Assembly (NCBI GenBank): GCA_040756575.1
Contig: JBFLYP010000014.1
Location: 1-64,000, forward strand
Length of the DNA: 64,000 nucleotides
Direction of reading: 5' to 3'
From: DTYU01 sp040756575
Lineage (GTDB): Bacteria; Bacillota; Desulfotomaculia; Desulfotomaculales; Ammonificaceae
The notes beneath the pieces are model-generated. The model did no database searches and was not told where the DNA came from. It saw only the letters and a list, made by a program, of their open reading frames with translations. Positions 1-7,687 of this stretch are shown piece after piece. The translations under genes were made by a program, and so were the position numbers. Every line of letters begins with the position of its first letter. The stretch's first letter is position 1.

Positions 1-847
1 GTCTATGTTGTAACCGACGGCCTCCGCCTTGGAGATGGTGAAGGTGCCGGCCATAAAGATGACCGTTACCAGGCGTAGCAGCCGATACCGGCCTGCCTTT
101 CACCACCGTATCAATCCGGCTCGTTGACGCTATATTCCCCGGAGCCTGGAAAGTGGTAGTCATCTCTATGTGCCCCGTTTCCCCTCCAGTGCCGCTGGCG
201 CCAGGGCGCAGCCGCATGGCGATATCCATGGTCGTTTTGCCCCGAAAGGCGGTCACCTTGGCCATAGCCGCCGCACTTTTCTCAACGATGGCTAACGCCT
301 CCGGGTCGCTGCGGAAGACCCGGCTCAGGAAAGCCGCCGCCTCAGTGACGGTGAGCCTTTCCTCCGGTGCGGCTGCTGCCGGGGCGATTCCCTGGCTATA
401 CATCCAGTTGTAAAGCGAACTTGCCCAGTGGCCCTGCGGCAGAGGACCCGCCTCAGGGGCACTGACGGTGGTGAAGAGGCCGAAGGTCCGCGCCACGAGG
501 ACCACCGCCTCGGTGCGCGTCACCGGCCTTTCCGGCTGCAGGGTGCCGTCGGGGTAACCGCTCATAATGCCTTTTTCTTTCAGCGTAGCCACCGCTCCGG
601 CGTACCAGGCGTCAGGGGCCACATCTTGCGCCACTTTGTCTTTCACCGGGCTTTGCGGGATCGCGGCCGCCCTTACTAACATTGCGGCAAAGTCGGCCCG
701 CGTCGCCAGCTCTCCTGCCGCCGGCGGCTGGGGTAGAACGGCTAACAGATCGTCCGCCGAGACCGGGCCAGCAGCCAGCACCGCCTGCACTAACAAAAAG
801 ACTGCCAACACCACCGCCAGCAACACCATAGTAATCCGTCGCGCCAT
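1..847 (-). CDS. SLH-domain surface protein, N-terminal part (runs off the window)
   Basis: The open frame begins at ATG 847, preceded by AAGGT at 5 nt, and has no stop before the window edge. It starts with a signal peptide (Arg-Arg, then a hydrophobic stretch ending in Ala residues). Two to three S-layer homology repeats follow, with motifs such as ATRADFAAMLVRA, GIMSGYPDGTLQPERPVTR and TVTEAAAFLSRVF. SLH repeats anchor proteins to the cell-wall polymer of Gram-positive cells. After them comes the start of an extracellular domain. In roughly the last 30 codons before the edge this frame reads poorly and another frame looks more protein-like, so a frameshift near 70-100 is possible. Function beyond surface anchoring is unknown. 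Confidence 0.8.
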   Translation of the reverse strand, partial: MARRITMVLLAVVLAVFLLVQAVLAAGPVSADDLLAVLPQPPAAGELATRADFAAMLVRAAAIPQSPVKDKVAQDVAPDAWYAGAVATLKEKGIMSGYPDGTLQPERPVTRTEAVVLVARTFGLFTTVSAPEAGPLPQGHWASSLYNWMYSQGIAPAAAAPEERLTVTEAAAFLSRVFRSDPEALAIVEKSAAAMAKVTAFRGKTTMDIAMRLRPGASGTGGETGHIEMTTTFQAPGNIASTSRIDTVVKGRPVSAATPGNGHLYGRHLHHLQGGGRRLQHR

Positions 848-1091
848 TTTTTACCTTCCCAATGCTTGGTTTTTGGAGCGCTCTCTTTACGAAATTTTGG
901 CTGCCCGACCACCTCCTCCACGCCGAGAAACTAATTCTTCGAAGGCCGCCTCTTTGGGGACCGCAGCGAGAAGCCGCTGCTTCTCCGGGTACCGGGCGCT
1001 TTTTGACGTCCCCGCCCCGCTGTCGCTTAGATATAACTTACCATTGCCGCTTGTCCGGTCTTCTATGGGGTCAGTATGGCGTGCTCCTGTT
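848..1091. other. Intergenic, no recognised feature
   Basis: This stretch separates the SLH gene from the small membrane-protein gene, both on the minus strand. It carries the ribosome binding site of the SLH gene at its left end. An open minus frame covers most of it, but it has no recognisable domain and no start of its own, so it is not called. No RNA or terminator was recognised. Confidence 0.5.
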
Positions 1092-1310
1092 TTATAACCA
1101 TTTTTTAGACCTGTAAAAAAAATAAAGCGGTACCCCAAGGAAGAATGGGACAAATATGGCTATTATAATCCACCCCAGAGCCTCCCATGCTTTTAGCTTT
1201 GTAAATTTCCTGTCTGTCCAAATCATAATAGCAACAAGGATTGCAAAAAAAATATAAACTCCGATAAATAAAGCGTTTAAGTAAGGAAAATTTATCTCCT
1301 TCATAATCAA
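1092..1310 (-). CDS. Small PLDc_N-like membrane protein
   Basis: This 72-residue protein has two predicted membrane helices, at about residues 12-30 and 43-64. The second runs into FFLGVPLYFFYRSKKW. The pattern of two helices with a W..I...PF.G.PLYF..R ending resembles the N-terminal membrane unit of cardiolipin-synthase-like phospholipase D proteins (PLDc_N), which also occurs as stand-alone small proteins of unknown function. The TTG at 1310 is preferred because GGAG lies 8 nt upstream; the ATG two codons later sits 14 nt away. No catalytic domain is attached. It probably belongs to the cytoplasmic membrane; its role is not known. Confidence 0.65.
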   Translation of the reverse strand: MIMKEINFPYLNALFIGVYIFFAILVAIMIWTDRKFTKLKAWEALGWIIIAIFVPFFLGVPLYFFYRSKKWL

Positions 1311-1352
1311 AAGTTCAGCTCCTTAGTTCAGGCTTAGGAAGGACCTTTTTCA

Positions 1353-1401
1353 AAACATAGCACAGCCAACATAAATTATATCAGTTGGCTGTGCTATGTT
1401 T
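1353..1401. repeat. 18-bp perfect inverted repeat, terminator-like
   Basis: Arms 1353-1370 and 1384-1401 are perfect reverse complements separated by a 13-nt AT-rich loop. The hairpin lies downstream of the minus-strand sigma/anti-sigma genes and upstream of the small membrane-protein gene. On the minus strand it is followed only by TTTTG, so it is at best a weak intrinsic terminator. The AT-rich loop and exact symmetry would also fit a protein binding site. Confidence 0.5.
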
Positions 1402-1471
1402 CAAAACGATTTTCGGGAGAGGGTTCAATCGAACGTTCCTACAGCGCCGGCAACCCTGAGCTCATCCCCCG

Positions 1472-2476
1472 CTACTCCCTCCCGGCGACCGCCCCCATGA
1501 CGGCCGCGGAAACCGCCGGGTTATTTTGCAGTTTTAAAAGATCGGCCGGCTTGCCGCAGACCACCAGGCCGTAGTAACGGATGCCGTTCTGCTGTAAATA
1601 ATCCGCCGTGCGTTTGAGTAACTTGGAAGAGTGGCTGGGAATCCTGCTTAAACGCCGTAATTCTTTGGGAAGATTTGCCTCGGTAAACCGTAACTCTCCG
1701 TCCTCCCCGTCCCGGAAACCGCCCAGGGGAAGGCCCACCAGCCGGTGCGCCAGGCTATGCGCCGCAAATGGGCTTTTTTTGCCTGCCGCGGCAATTTCCT
1801 CGCTGCTGTAGGCGGAGATGGCGCCCCAGAGCGGCTCCACCCCCGCGGGAAGCAGGGCCTTCATCTCCTCCCCGGTGAGCAGACGGTTAAAGGACAGGGC
1901 CATTTCTACCGTTTTATCGGCGGGCAGCCCGTTCAGCCTGTCGAACTGGCGGGGGAGCTGTTCGTGGGTTACCGCCGGGTGGTAAAACCTTAACCGCGGG
2001 AGCGCTCCGGGCAGCAGGTACTCCCGGCCCCCCGCCCGGAGCACGGTCTGGTCCGGGCCCCAGAACATTTCCCCGCCCCAAACCTGGTATTCCACCCTGG
2101 TGGTGCCGACATAAACGGGGCGGCCGCCGACCATCCGGACCAGAATGTACTCCCTTTGCTGGCCCAGCCAGCCCACATCCTGCCAGGAGCCGCGGACGGC
2201 AATGGTGTTCGGGGTGCTATACCGGATCAGGTCGGGGTAAAAACTATCGATCCGGTCCCCCTGCTCGTTTAGAAGATGCCTGGTCCACACCAAAAGGAAC
2301 GCATAACTGACCACCACCACCCCTAAGGAAATCAGGATCGTGCGCAAGGTGCTGCGCCACCGGACCCGGCGTAAAAAGCGCCGCTCGTCCCAAAAAACCT
2401 GTTCCGTTTCGCCTCCGGTCATTCCTCCCGAAGTTTCCTTTTCTTTTTCGCCCACGTTCAACTCTTTTTCGCTCAT
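1472..2476 (-). CDS. Membrane anti-sigma factor (sigma-regulator type)
   Basis: This 334-residue protein has a charged cytoplasmic N-terminus, one transmembrane helix at about residues 45-68 (ILISLGVVVVSYAFLLVW) and a large extracytoplasmic part. The layout matches the Sigma_reg_N / Sigma_reg_C anti-sigma factors such as YhdL, the partner of Bacillus SigM. Its job would be to hold the adjacent ECF sigma factor at the membrane until an envelope signal releases it. ATG 2476 is chosen because GGGAGG lies 7 nt upstream; the open frame extends a few codons further without support. It begins 2 nt after the sigma-factor stop, so the two are co-transcribed. Ligand and release mechanism are not visible. 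Confidence 0.8.
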   Translation of the reverse strand: MSEKELNVGEKEKETSGGMTGGETEQVFWDERRFLRRVRWRSTLRTILISLGVVVVSYAFLLVWTRHLLNEQGDRIDSFYPDLIRYSTPNTIAVRGSWQDVGWLGQQREYILVRMVGGRPVYVGTTRVEYQVWGGEMFWGPDQTVLRAGGREYLLPGALPRLRFYHPAVTHEQLPRQFDRLNGLPADKTVEMALSFNRLLTGEEMKALLPAGVEPLWGAISAYSSEEIAAAGKKSPFAAHSLAHRLVGLPLGGFRDGEDGELRFTEANLPKELRRLSRIPSHSSKLLKRTADYLQQNGIRYYGLVVCGKPADLLKLQNNPAVSAAVMGAVAGRE

Positions 2477-2478
2477 GA

Positions 2479-2958
2479 TCAACCCTCCCAAAGCTTTGTG
2501 TATTCTTCTTTAAACTTCTGCCTGGCCCGGAAGAGCCTCACCTTGACGGTATTGGGCTTCGTCTTCAGGGCGGCGGCGATCTCTTCCGTGCTCAGGCCCA
2601 GGTTATGCTTCAGCGCCAGCAGGGCCCGCTCCGGGGGGCTTAAGCGGTTCAGCGCGGCCGCCACCGCCTCCCGCGCCGCCCCGGCGAGCACTGCTTCCTC
2701 CGGCCCCCGCGCCCCGTCCACCAACTCTTCCGCGGGAAAGTTCACCAGCACCACCCCTTTGGGGGCACGGCGCAGCCAGTCAATGTACTTGTGGCGGGCG
2801 ACGGTGAAAAGCCAGGCCTTTAACTTTCCCGGCCGCACCCCGTCCAGATGGAGATAGGCCGCCACCAGCGTCTCCTGGGCCAGATCCTCGGCATCTTCCC
2901 GGACCAGCCCCAGGCCGCTGAAGTAGCGGTAAGTCAACCGGTACAATTCCTGCCACAA
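2479..2958 (-). CDS. ECF-type RNA polymerase sigma factor
   Basis: This is a sigma-70 family group 4 protein. Region 2 is recognisable from DAEDLAQETLVAAYLHL and the RHKYIDWLRR stretch. Region 4 is the HTH around LSPPERALLALKHNLGLSTEEIAAALKTKPNTVKVRLFRARQKF (split here for reading: region 4.1 before GLSTEEI, 4.2 after). TTG 2958 has AAGGAG 9 nt upstream. The frame stays open to GTG 3003, which lacks a Shine-Dalgarno sequence and would add 15 residues. The membrane anti-sigma gene follows immediately, and a motif resembling an ECF promoter lies upstream, so positive autoregulation is likely. Regulon unknown. Confidence 0.88.
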   Translation of the reverse strand: MWQELYRLTYRYFSGLGLVREDAEDLAQETLVAAYLHLDGVRPGKLKAWLFTVARHKYIDWLRRAPKGVVLVNFPAEELVDGARGPEEAVLAGAAREAVAAALNRLSPPERALLALKHNLGLSTEEIAAALKTKPNTVKVRLFRARQKFKEEYTKLWEG

Positions 2959-3003
2959 GAGGCGCCTCTCCTTAAAGAGCTTTTTCCCTGCCGATCTAAC
3001 CAC

Positions 3004-3294
3004 GATCCGGCACGGCGCTTTTGGTGAAAAAGAATTCTTTTTCAGTGTATAAAGACGGTGGGAAACCAGAAAAGGTTACAGATGATTTTTTTATAATAAA
3101 AAAAGCGTAAATGAAAAAGGGGGGCAGTGGATATTCAAGGTCGAACTCTTTGATACTTCTGACATTAAGGAATAAAGCTGGGATTTTACCTTTGCAATCA
3201 GTCCTGTGAACTTGCGAAAATGCAGATGGCAAAACTATGGTGGTATGATAAAATTTCTACCGACGTTTATCAAGTGATTTGAGAGGTATAGGCT
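3004..3294. other. Divergent intergenic region between sigma factor and CDF transporter
   Basis: This AT-rich region between divergent genes contains the ECF-type promoter described at 3054-3080. A 78-codon minus-strand open frame here (2996-3232) has no domain similarity or proper start and is treated as chance. On the right, GAGAGG lies 8 nt before the TTG start of the transporter gene. Confidence 0.5.
3054..3080 (-). promoter_or_regulatory. Putative ECF sigma promoter (autoregulatory)
   Basis: On the minus strand TGTAACCTTTT (complement of 3070-3080) is followed by CGTC (complement of 3054-3057). There are 16 nt between the CC and the CGTC. This matches the AAC / CGTC layout used by Bacillus ECF sigma factors such as SigM, SigW and SigX. 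It reads toward the ECF sigma gene, as expected if the factor drives its own operon. Confidence 0.6.
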
Positions 3295-4227
3295 TTGAAG
3301 GAAACTAAAAATACTGCCGTAATGGCAGCACTTATCGGGAACAGCCTGATCGCGACGGCAAAATTCACCGCCGCCCTGCTGACCAATAGCTCCTCAATGC
3401 TCGCGGAAGGACTGCATTCATTAGCCGACGTGGGCAACCAGGTACTCCTGCTGGTGGGCATCAACCGCAGCACACGCCCGCCTGATGAGGAACACCCTTT
3501 CGGGTATGGAAAGGAGAGATACTTCTGGGCTTTTCTCGTGGCGGTAACCATGTTTTTCGTGGGCGCCGTCCTGTCCATATATAAAGGCGTTGAAGGCCTG
3601 ATTCACCCGCGCCGCCTTGAGGACCCGTTTGTCAACTACATCGTGCTGGGACTTTCCGTCCTATTCGAGTGTTATTCCCTGCGTGCGGCTTTGCACGAAC
3701 TCAAGCAATACAGAAAGGGCGGTTTTCTGAACGACCTGAAACAAATAAAGGACCCCACTATCCTGATCGTGTTATTCGAAGACAGCGCCGCCCTGCTCGG
3801 CATCCTCTTTGCCGCCCTGGGCGTGTTCCTGAGCAGTGTTCTCAACAACACCGTTTTTGATGCCCTCGCCTCTGTGTTCATCGGCGCGATACTCGCTTTC
3901 GTGGCCTTCTATCTCGCCCGGAACACCATGGGCTTTCTCATCGGTAAAAGCGCCTCTCCTGAGCAGCGCGCACTGATCACCGCCGCTATAAGAGAAGTGC
4001 CTGAAGTCAGTGAGCTTCTGGAGTTGCTTACCATGCACGTAGGCCCCGAGCAGATCCTCGTGAACCTCCACGTCAACTTTAAGAACGGCCTTGACACCGA
4101 TCAACTGGAACATGCAATCGATGAAGTAGAAAAGAAGATCCGTGAGGCTGTACCCGAGGTCGGCCGCATCTTCGTAGAGGCGGAATCACTCCGCAGGTTT
4201 AAACGTAAACCCGCCGTTTCGCGCTGA
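3295..4227 (+). CDS. Cation diffusion facilitator transporter
   Basis: This 310-residue CDF-family protein exports divalent metal ions (Zn, Fe, Co, Mn or Cd) in exchange for protons across the cytoplasmic membrane. Six hydrophobic segments lie in the first ~205 residues, and a ferredoxin-like cytoplasmic domain spans about 210-300 (HVGPEQILVNLHVNF). The TM2 metal site HSLAD (H41, D45) is present. In TM5 the usual HxxxD is replaced by FEDSAALLG (E162, D163), as in ZnT9-like CDF proteins, so metal choice may differ from classic zinc exporters. The TTG start has GAGAGG upstream. Its 3' end overlaps the convergent yyaL gene by 29 bp. Confidence 0.9.
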   Translation: MKETKNTAVMAALIGNSLIATAKFTAALLTNSSSMLAEGLHSLADVGNQVLLLVGINRSTRPPDEEHPFGYGKERYFWAFLVAVTMFFVGAVLSIYKGVEGLIHPRRLEDPFVNYIVLGLSVLFECYSLRAALHELKQYRKGGFLNDLKQIKDPTILIVLFEDSAALLGILFAALGVFLSSVLNNTVFDALASVFIGAILAFVAFYLARNTMGFLIGKSASPEQRALITAAIREVPEVSELLELLTMHVGPEQILVNLHVNFKNGLDTDQLEHAIDEVEKKIREAVPEVGRIFVEAESLRRFKRKPAVSR

Positions 4228-6340
4228 CCTGCCCGTTTGGCGCGCTTAAGAGCAAGAGCATTTCACTCGCGTCGGTGGTCGGGATCTCGCAGTGGTAGTT
4301 CCGGCAGACGTAGGCTGTGGCCTTACCTTCCCTGGCGGACAGTTCCCGGGTGAAACCGGCCACCTGCGTGATTTCCGGGATTTCTTCACCTGTCGGACGG
4401 AAAAGCACGACCTTGTTCGGTATAAACCTGCGCCGCAGCGCTGTTAGCATCTCCTGAGTGTCGGCCGCCTGGGGGTCGCCGGCGATCACGACTTCGTACG
4501 CGGGACCAAGAGCAAAGTCTAGGGCGGCCATCATCTGTGTATATGACGCAGGCGACTCAATAACCCCGGCGGAAAAGGCCCGGCCGATTTGCGCCGCCTT
4601 TTCTTCGAGTTCGGAGTTGGCCGTCATCCGCCCCAAGCGTAACAGGTTAAGCATCGCCACTGAGTTACCGGAGGGGATGGCGCCGTCGTACGCGTCTTTC
4701 TGACGGACGGGAATGTCCGCTGCTCCTGCGGCGGTGAAATACAACCCGCCGTTTTGGTCATCCCAGAAATGCTCCACCAGAGTGTTATTGAGTGCAAGCG
4801 CCTCCTCTAAGTAGTGCGGCGCAAAGGTGGCCTCGTAGAGTTCGATTAGACCCCATGTTAAAAACGCATAATCGTCAAGAAAGGCCGGGACTGCCGCCTC
4901 ACCTTCCCGGTAACGGTGCAGCAGCCGTCCTGCCGCATCCCGCATCCGGGACAGGATGAATTCCGCCGCACGTCCGGCGGCCTCGGCGTATTGAGGGTTA
5001 TTCAAGACCTGCGCCCCTTTTGCCAGCGCTGCAATCATCAGTCCGTTCCAGTCCGTGAGGATTTTGTCGTCTTTAAACGGGTGCACACGCCTTACGCGTA
5101 CTTCAAAAAGCTTCTGCCGCGCTTCCTCCAGGCGCCCCTCCAGTTCCTGTTCAGAAATCCGGAGTTCGGCGGCTGCTTCGCTCAGCGGCTGCTGCAGGTA
5201 TAGGATGTTTCTACCCGTTTTTGCCCGGGTCGCTTCCTCACGGAAATTTCCTTCTTTCTGGATGCCGAAAACCTTTATTACCAGTTCCGCCTTTTCCTCG
5301 CCGAGCGCCCGCCGAATTTCATCATCCGTCCAGACGTAAAACTTCCCCTCCTCGCCGTCACTGTCCGCATCTTCCGCCGAATAAAAGCCGCCCTCCGGCG
5401 CGGTCATGTCGCGCAGGACGTAGGTAAAAATCTCTCGCGCCGTCTCTCTGTATTCCTTTTTCCCGGTGGCTTGGTAGGCCTCAATATAGGCGACGGCTAT
5501 CAGCGCCTGGTCGTAAAGCATTTTTTCGAAGTGCGGCACTACCCACGCCGCATCCGTGGAATAACGGTGGAAGCCGAAGCCGACGTGGTCGTAGATGCCG
5601 CCGCGCCTCATCGCCTGCAGTGTCTTTTCCACCATCTCGAGCGCTTTTGCCTCGTCGTACCGCTTCCAGTACCGGAGTAAAAAAGTCAGGTTGTGCGGGG
5701 TGGGAAACTTGGGTGCAACTCCGAAGCCGCCGTGCCTTTCATCAAACAGACGCAAAAGCTGGTAGTAGGTCCTTTTTAATGTCTCTTCCCCGATTTTATC
5801 TCCTTCAGCCTCGCCCGGGACAACCGCCTGCAATACGGCGAGGGCCTGGGCCGCCCTGCCTTCTATTTCTTCGCGCCGGGTTTCCCATAACTCCTTGATA
5901 TAGGGCACCAGTTCCATCATTCCCACACGCCCGAAGCGGCTTTCTTTCGGAAGATATGTCGCCGCAAAGAAGGGGCGCTTGTCCGGGGTCATGATGATGG
6001 TGAGCGGCCAGCCGCCTGTTCCCGTCATCATCTGGCAGACCTGCATGTAGGCGCTGTCTATGTCGGGCCGTTCCTCCCGGTCCACCTTAATGCTTACAAA
6101 AGTTTCGTTCATCAGCCTTGCCACATCGGGATCCTCGAAAGATTCCCTTTCCATCACATGGCACCAGTGACAGGTGCTGTAGCCTATGGACAGGAAGATT
6201 GGCTTGTCCTCCCGGCGCGCCTTCTCAAAAGCCTCATCCGTCCACGGGTGCCAGTCTACGGGGTTGTAAGCGTGCTGCAAAAGATATGGAGATCGCTCCT
6301 TCAGAAGACGGTTTGGTTTATGTCTGTGGGTTTGCAGCAC
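4199..6340 (-). CDS. yyaL: YyaL family protein (DUF255 thioredoxin domain plus (alpha/alpha)6 barrel)
   Basis: This 713-residue protein matches the YyaL / SPATA20 family. The N-terminal DUF255 thioredoxin-like domain (about 1-165) carries the CxxC-type motif TCHWCHVMERESF and the MTGTGGWPLT stretch. The long C-terminal part resembles the six-hairpin fold of N-acylglucosamine epimerases. Family members occur widely in bacteria and mammals; the biochemical role is still unclear. The GTG start has GGAG 7 nt upstream. Length is slightly above the usual ~690. It is a single gene, converging on and overlapping the CDF gene. Recognition is firm, function is not. Confidence 0.9.
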   Translation of the reverse strand: MLQTHRHKPNRLLKERSPYLLQHAYNPVDWHPWTDEAFEKARREDKPIFLSIGYSTCHWCHVMERESFEDPDVARLMNETFVSIKVDREERPDIDSAYMQVCQMMTGTGGWPLTIIMTPDKRPFFAATYLPKESRFGRVGMMELVPYIKELWETRREEIEGRAAQALAVLQAVVPGEAEGDKIGEETLKRTYYQLLRLFDERHGGFGVAPKFPTPHNLTFLLRYWKRYDEAKALEMVEKTLQAMRRGGIYDHVGFGFHRYSTDAAWVVPHFEKMLYDQALIAVAYIEAYQATGKKEYRETAREIFTYVLRDMTAPEGGFYSAEDADSDGEEGKFYVWTDDEIRRALGEEKAELVIKVFGIQKEGNFREEATRAKTGRNILYLQQPLSEAAAELRISEQELEGRLEEARQKLFEVRVRRVHPFKDDKILTDWNGLMIAALAKGAQVLNNPQYAEAAGRAAEFILSRMRDAAGRLLHRYREGEAAVPAFLDDYAFLTWGLIELYEATFAPHYLEEALALNNTLVEHFWDDQNGGLYFTAAGAADIPVRQKDAYDGAIPSGNSVAMLNLLRLGRMTANSELEEKAAQIGRAFSAGVIESPASYTQMMAALDFALGPAYEVVIAGDPQAADTQEMLTALRRRFIPNKVVLFRPTGEEIPEITQVAGFTRELSAREGKATAYVCRNYHCEIPTTDASEMLLLLSAPNGQVSAKRRVYV

Positions 6341-6476
6341 CGTACCACTCCAATAACAATGGTTTCGGAGTTAGTCTCTCAAAAACCAACAGTCGCTATA
6401 CTGCGGCAAAGTGGTGATCCAAGCCGTGTTGTTTTTTATTACGCATTAAACACTTCATAACCGGTGCGCACTACCC

Positions 6477-6904
6477 TCAAGTTGAAGGGGCGAAACGGCC
6501 GTATTTTGTAATTATGTACCCGCTGATCATTCCGTAAAATGCGTGGCTGCTGAACGAAACAGCCGTGGTTACGGCATCAACCGCTTTAGGCGGCCCCGGA
6601 ACCGTCAGCCCAACGAGTGTACTTCTTAAACAAACCAGACGGCTAATCCGAATAAGGCACCTTTTAACAGGTAAAAGTCTTTGCCGGAATAATAGTAAAC
6701 AATTCCCACCCCAATCCCGATAATAGTACCGATCATAAGATGGGTTAAGGTTGCCAGCGTAAGATGTCCCCAATTTAAGGGAAAAGTCCTGGAATGAAAG
6801 ATTACTTTTCCAGCAATGATTATGCCGTCGTCCTGAGTAATTTTTAACCAGTACGGGATACCCTCAACGCTGGGTGGCCTTGGACCCCCGCTTGATGTAA
6901 GCAA
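6477..6904 (-). pseudogene. Frameshifted membrane-protein gene remnant
   Basis: Two minus-strand frames together make one plausible membrane protein. The upstream frame (ending at 6626) encodes HLMIGTIIGIGVGIVYYY and a loop ending in LFGLAVWF. The downstream frame continues with LRSTLVGLTVPGPPKAVDA and a second helix ending in GYIITKYG. They join if one base is lost or gained near 6630 (GGTTTGTTTAAG on the minus strand). The start is not convincing because the upstream part overlaps the thioesterase gene, so the N-terminus may also be missing. This fits a decaying multi-pass membrane protein of unknown family; a sequencing error is the alternative. Confidence 0.55.
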
Positions 6905-7313
6905 CGCCTTGAAACAAGGCGACCTGCCTGCCTCCGGCGTCCGCTACCGTTACCCGCACGTGGCTCAGCCGCCCGCTGCGGGACTCTTCGACAGCGCGGG
7001 CGGTTAGTACGTCTCCGGCGGTGGTTGCCCGCAAATAGCTGATGTCGGCATGAATTGCCAGAGCGGTTTCTCCATAAGCATTACTTGCTGCTCCGAAAAC
7101 CGTATCGGCCAACGCAAATATGACCCCTCCATGAGTCACGCCGGTGAAATTGAGCATCTCTTCCCGGATGGTCAGGGTGGCCTCCGCATAGCCCGGTTCC
7201 ACACGACCAAAGATGATCCCGAGGGCGTTGGGGAATGAGTCTTTTTCAAGCAAGGAACGGATAAACCGCTCGCCCTGCCCGTCTTTGGGTGAAGCTGTTT
7301 TCTCCTTCGGCAT
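6864..7313 (-). CDS. PaaI-type hotdog thioesterase
   Basis: This 149-residue single-hotdog-domain protein belongs to the PaaI / phenylacetic-acid thioesterase group. The family signature N..G..HGG..F.LAD..F..A.N appears as NFTGVTHGGVIFALAD followed by TVFGAASN, giving the catalytic Asp in the ALAD motif and the HGG loop. Such enzymes hydrolyse (aryl)acyl-CoA thioesters in the cytoplasm and often rescue stalled CoA intermediates. The two paaK genes in this window (21017 and 24729) suggest arylacetyl-CoA could be a substrate here, but they are 14 kb away and this link is inference. The ATG at 7313 has only a weak ribosome binding site. Confidence 0.85.
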   Translation of the reverse strand: MPKEKTASPKDGQGERFIRSLLEKDSFPNALGIIFGRVEPGYAEATLTIREEMLNFTGVTHGGVIFALADTVFGAASNAYGETALAIHADISYLRATTAGDVLTARAVEESRSGRLSHVRVTVADAGGRQVALFQGVAYIKRGSKATQR

Positions 7314-7424
7314 AAAGATATCTATTCGCGGCGGCTCAAGAAATCCCTTTTAACGAAGAACAATTATAAAGAAGAAGTTGTCTTTATTCTAATCAGGACT
7401 GCCGGGAATAATATTTTTTGTTAA

Positions 7425-7506
7425 AAAGTTTGACTGAAACTTATATTAAACTCGTGAATTTTTCTAAAGTTTGACTGAAACTTATATTAAACTCGTGAAT
7501 TTTTCT
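7425..7506. repeat. 41-bp perfect tandem duplication
   Basis: Copies 7425-7465 and 7466-7506 are identical and directly adjacent. Each contains TTGACTGAAAC followed by the AT-rich TTATATTAAAC. The unit duplicates promoter-like sequence upstream of malQ. No third copy was seen in the window. Confidence 0.9.
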
Positions 7507-7629
7507 GTTGCTGCAGCATATATCAAGGGACCTTCCGGTACCGCCCGGGCCCAGCGGGCGGAAGAGATTAATCCGGCGAACCTCACGGAAGTCTACCGGG
7601 CAAGCACCGCTCAAGTAATAGCATGCTGA
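7495..7629 (+). pseudogene. Possible aldehyde dehydrogenase N-terminal remnant
   Basis: A 44-codon plus-strand frame from GTG 7495 contains YIKGPSGTARAQ and then EEINPANLTEVYRASTAQV. The INPAN..EV pattern is the N-terminal signature of aldehyde dehydrogenases, where it is followed by a long Rossmann domain. Here a TGA ends the frame at 7629 and no dehydrogenase follows. The similarity is short and could be chance. Confidence 0.25.
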
Positions 7630-7687
7630 ATGGGAAGGCAGGTCGCCGGAAACCCGTATTAGCAAAAAGTCGGAGATCGATTTCTTT

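Larger units (their letters stand above)
7314..7687. other. Divergent intergenic region with tandem duplication
   Basis: This region holds the 41-bp tandem duplication at 7425-7506, a possible plus-strand promoter (TTGTTA 7418-7423, 17 nt, TTATAT 7441-7446) and a short open frame with weak similarity to an aldehyde dehydrogenase N-terminus. malQ starts at 7688 with GGAG 12 nt upstream. Nothing else was recognised. Confidence 0.5.

Noticed and set aside
2996..3232. 78-codon minus-strand ORF upstream of the sigma factor
   Set aside because: No ribosome binding site or domain, Phe/Lys-rich composition of AT-rich intergenic DNA, and it contains the ECF promoter motif.
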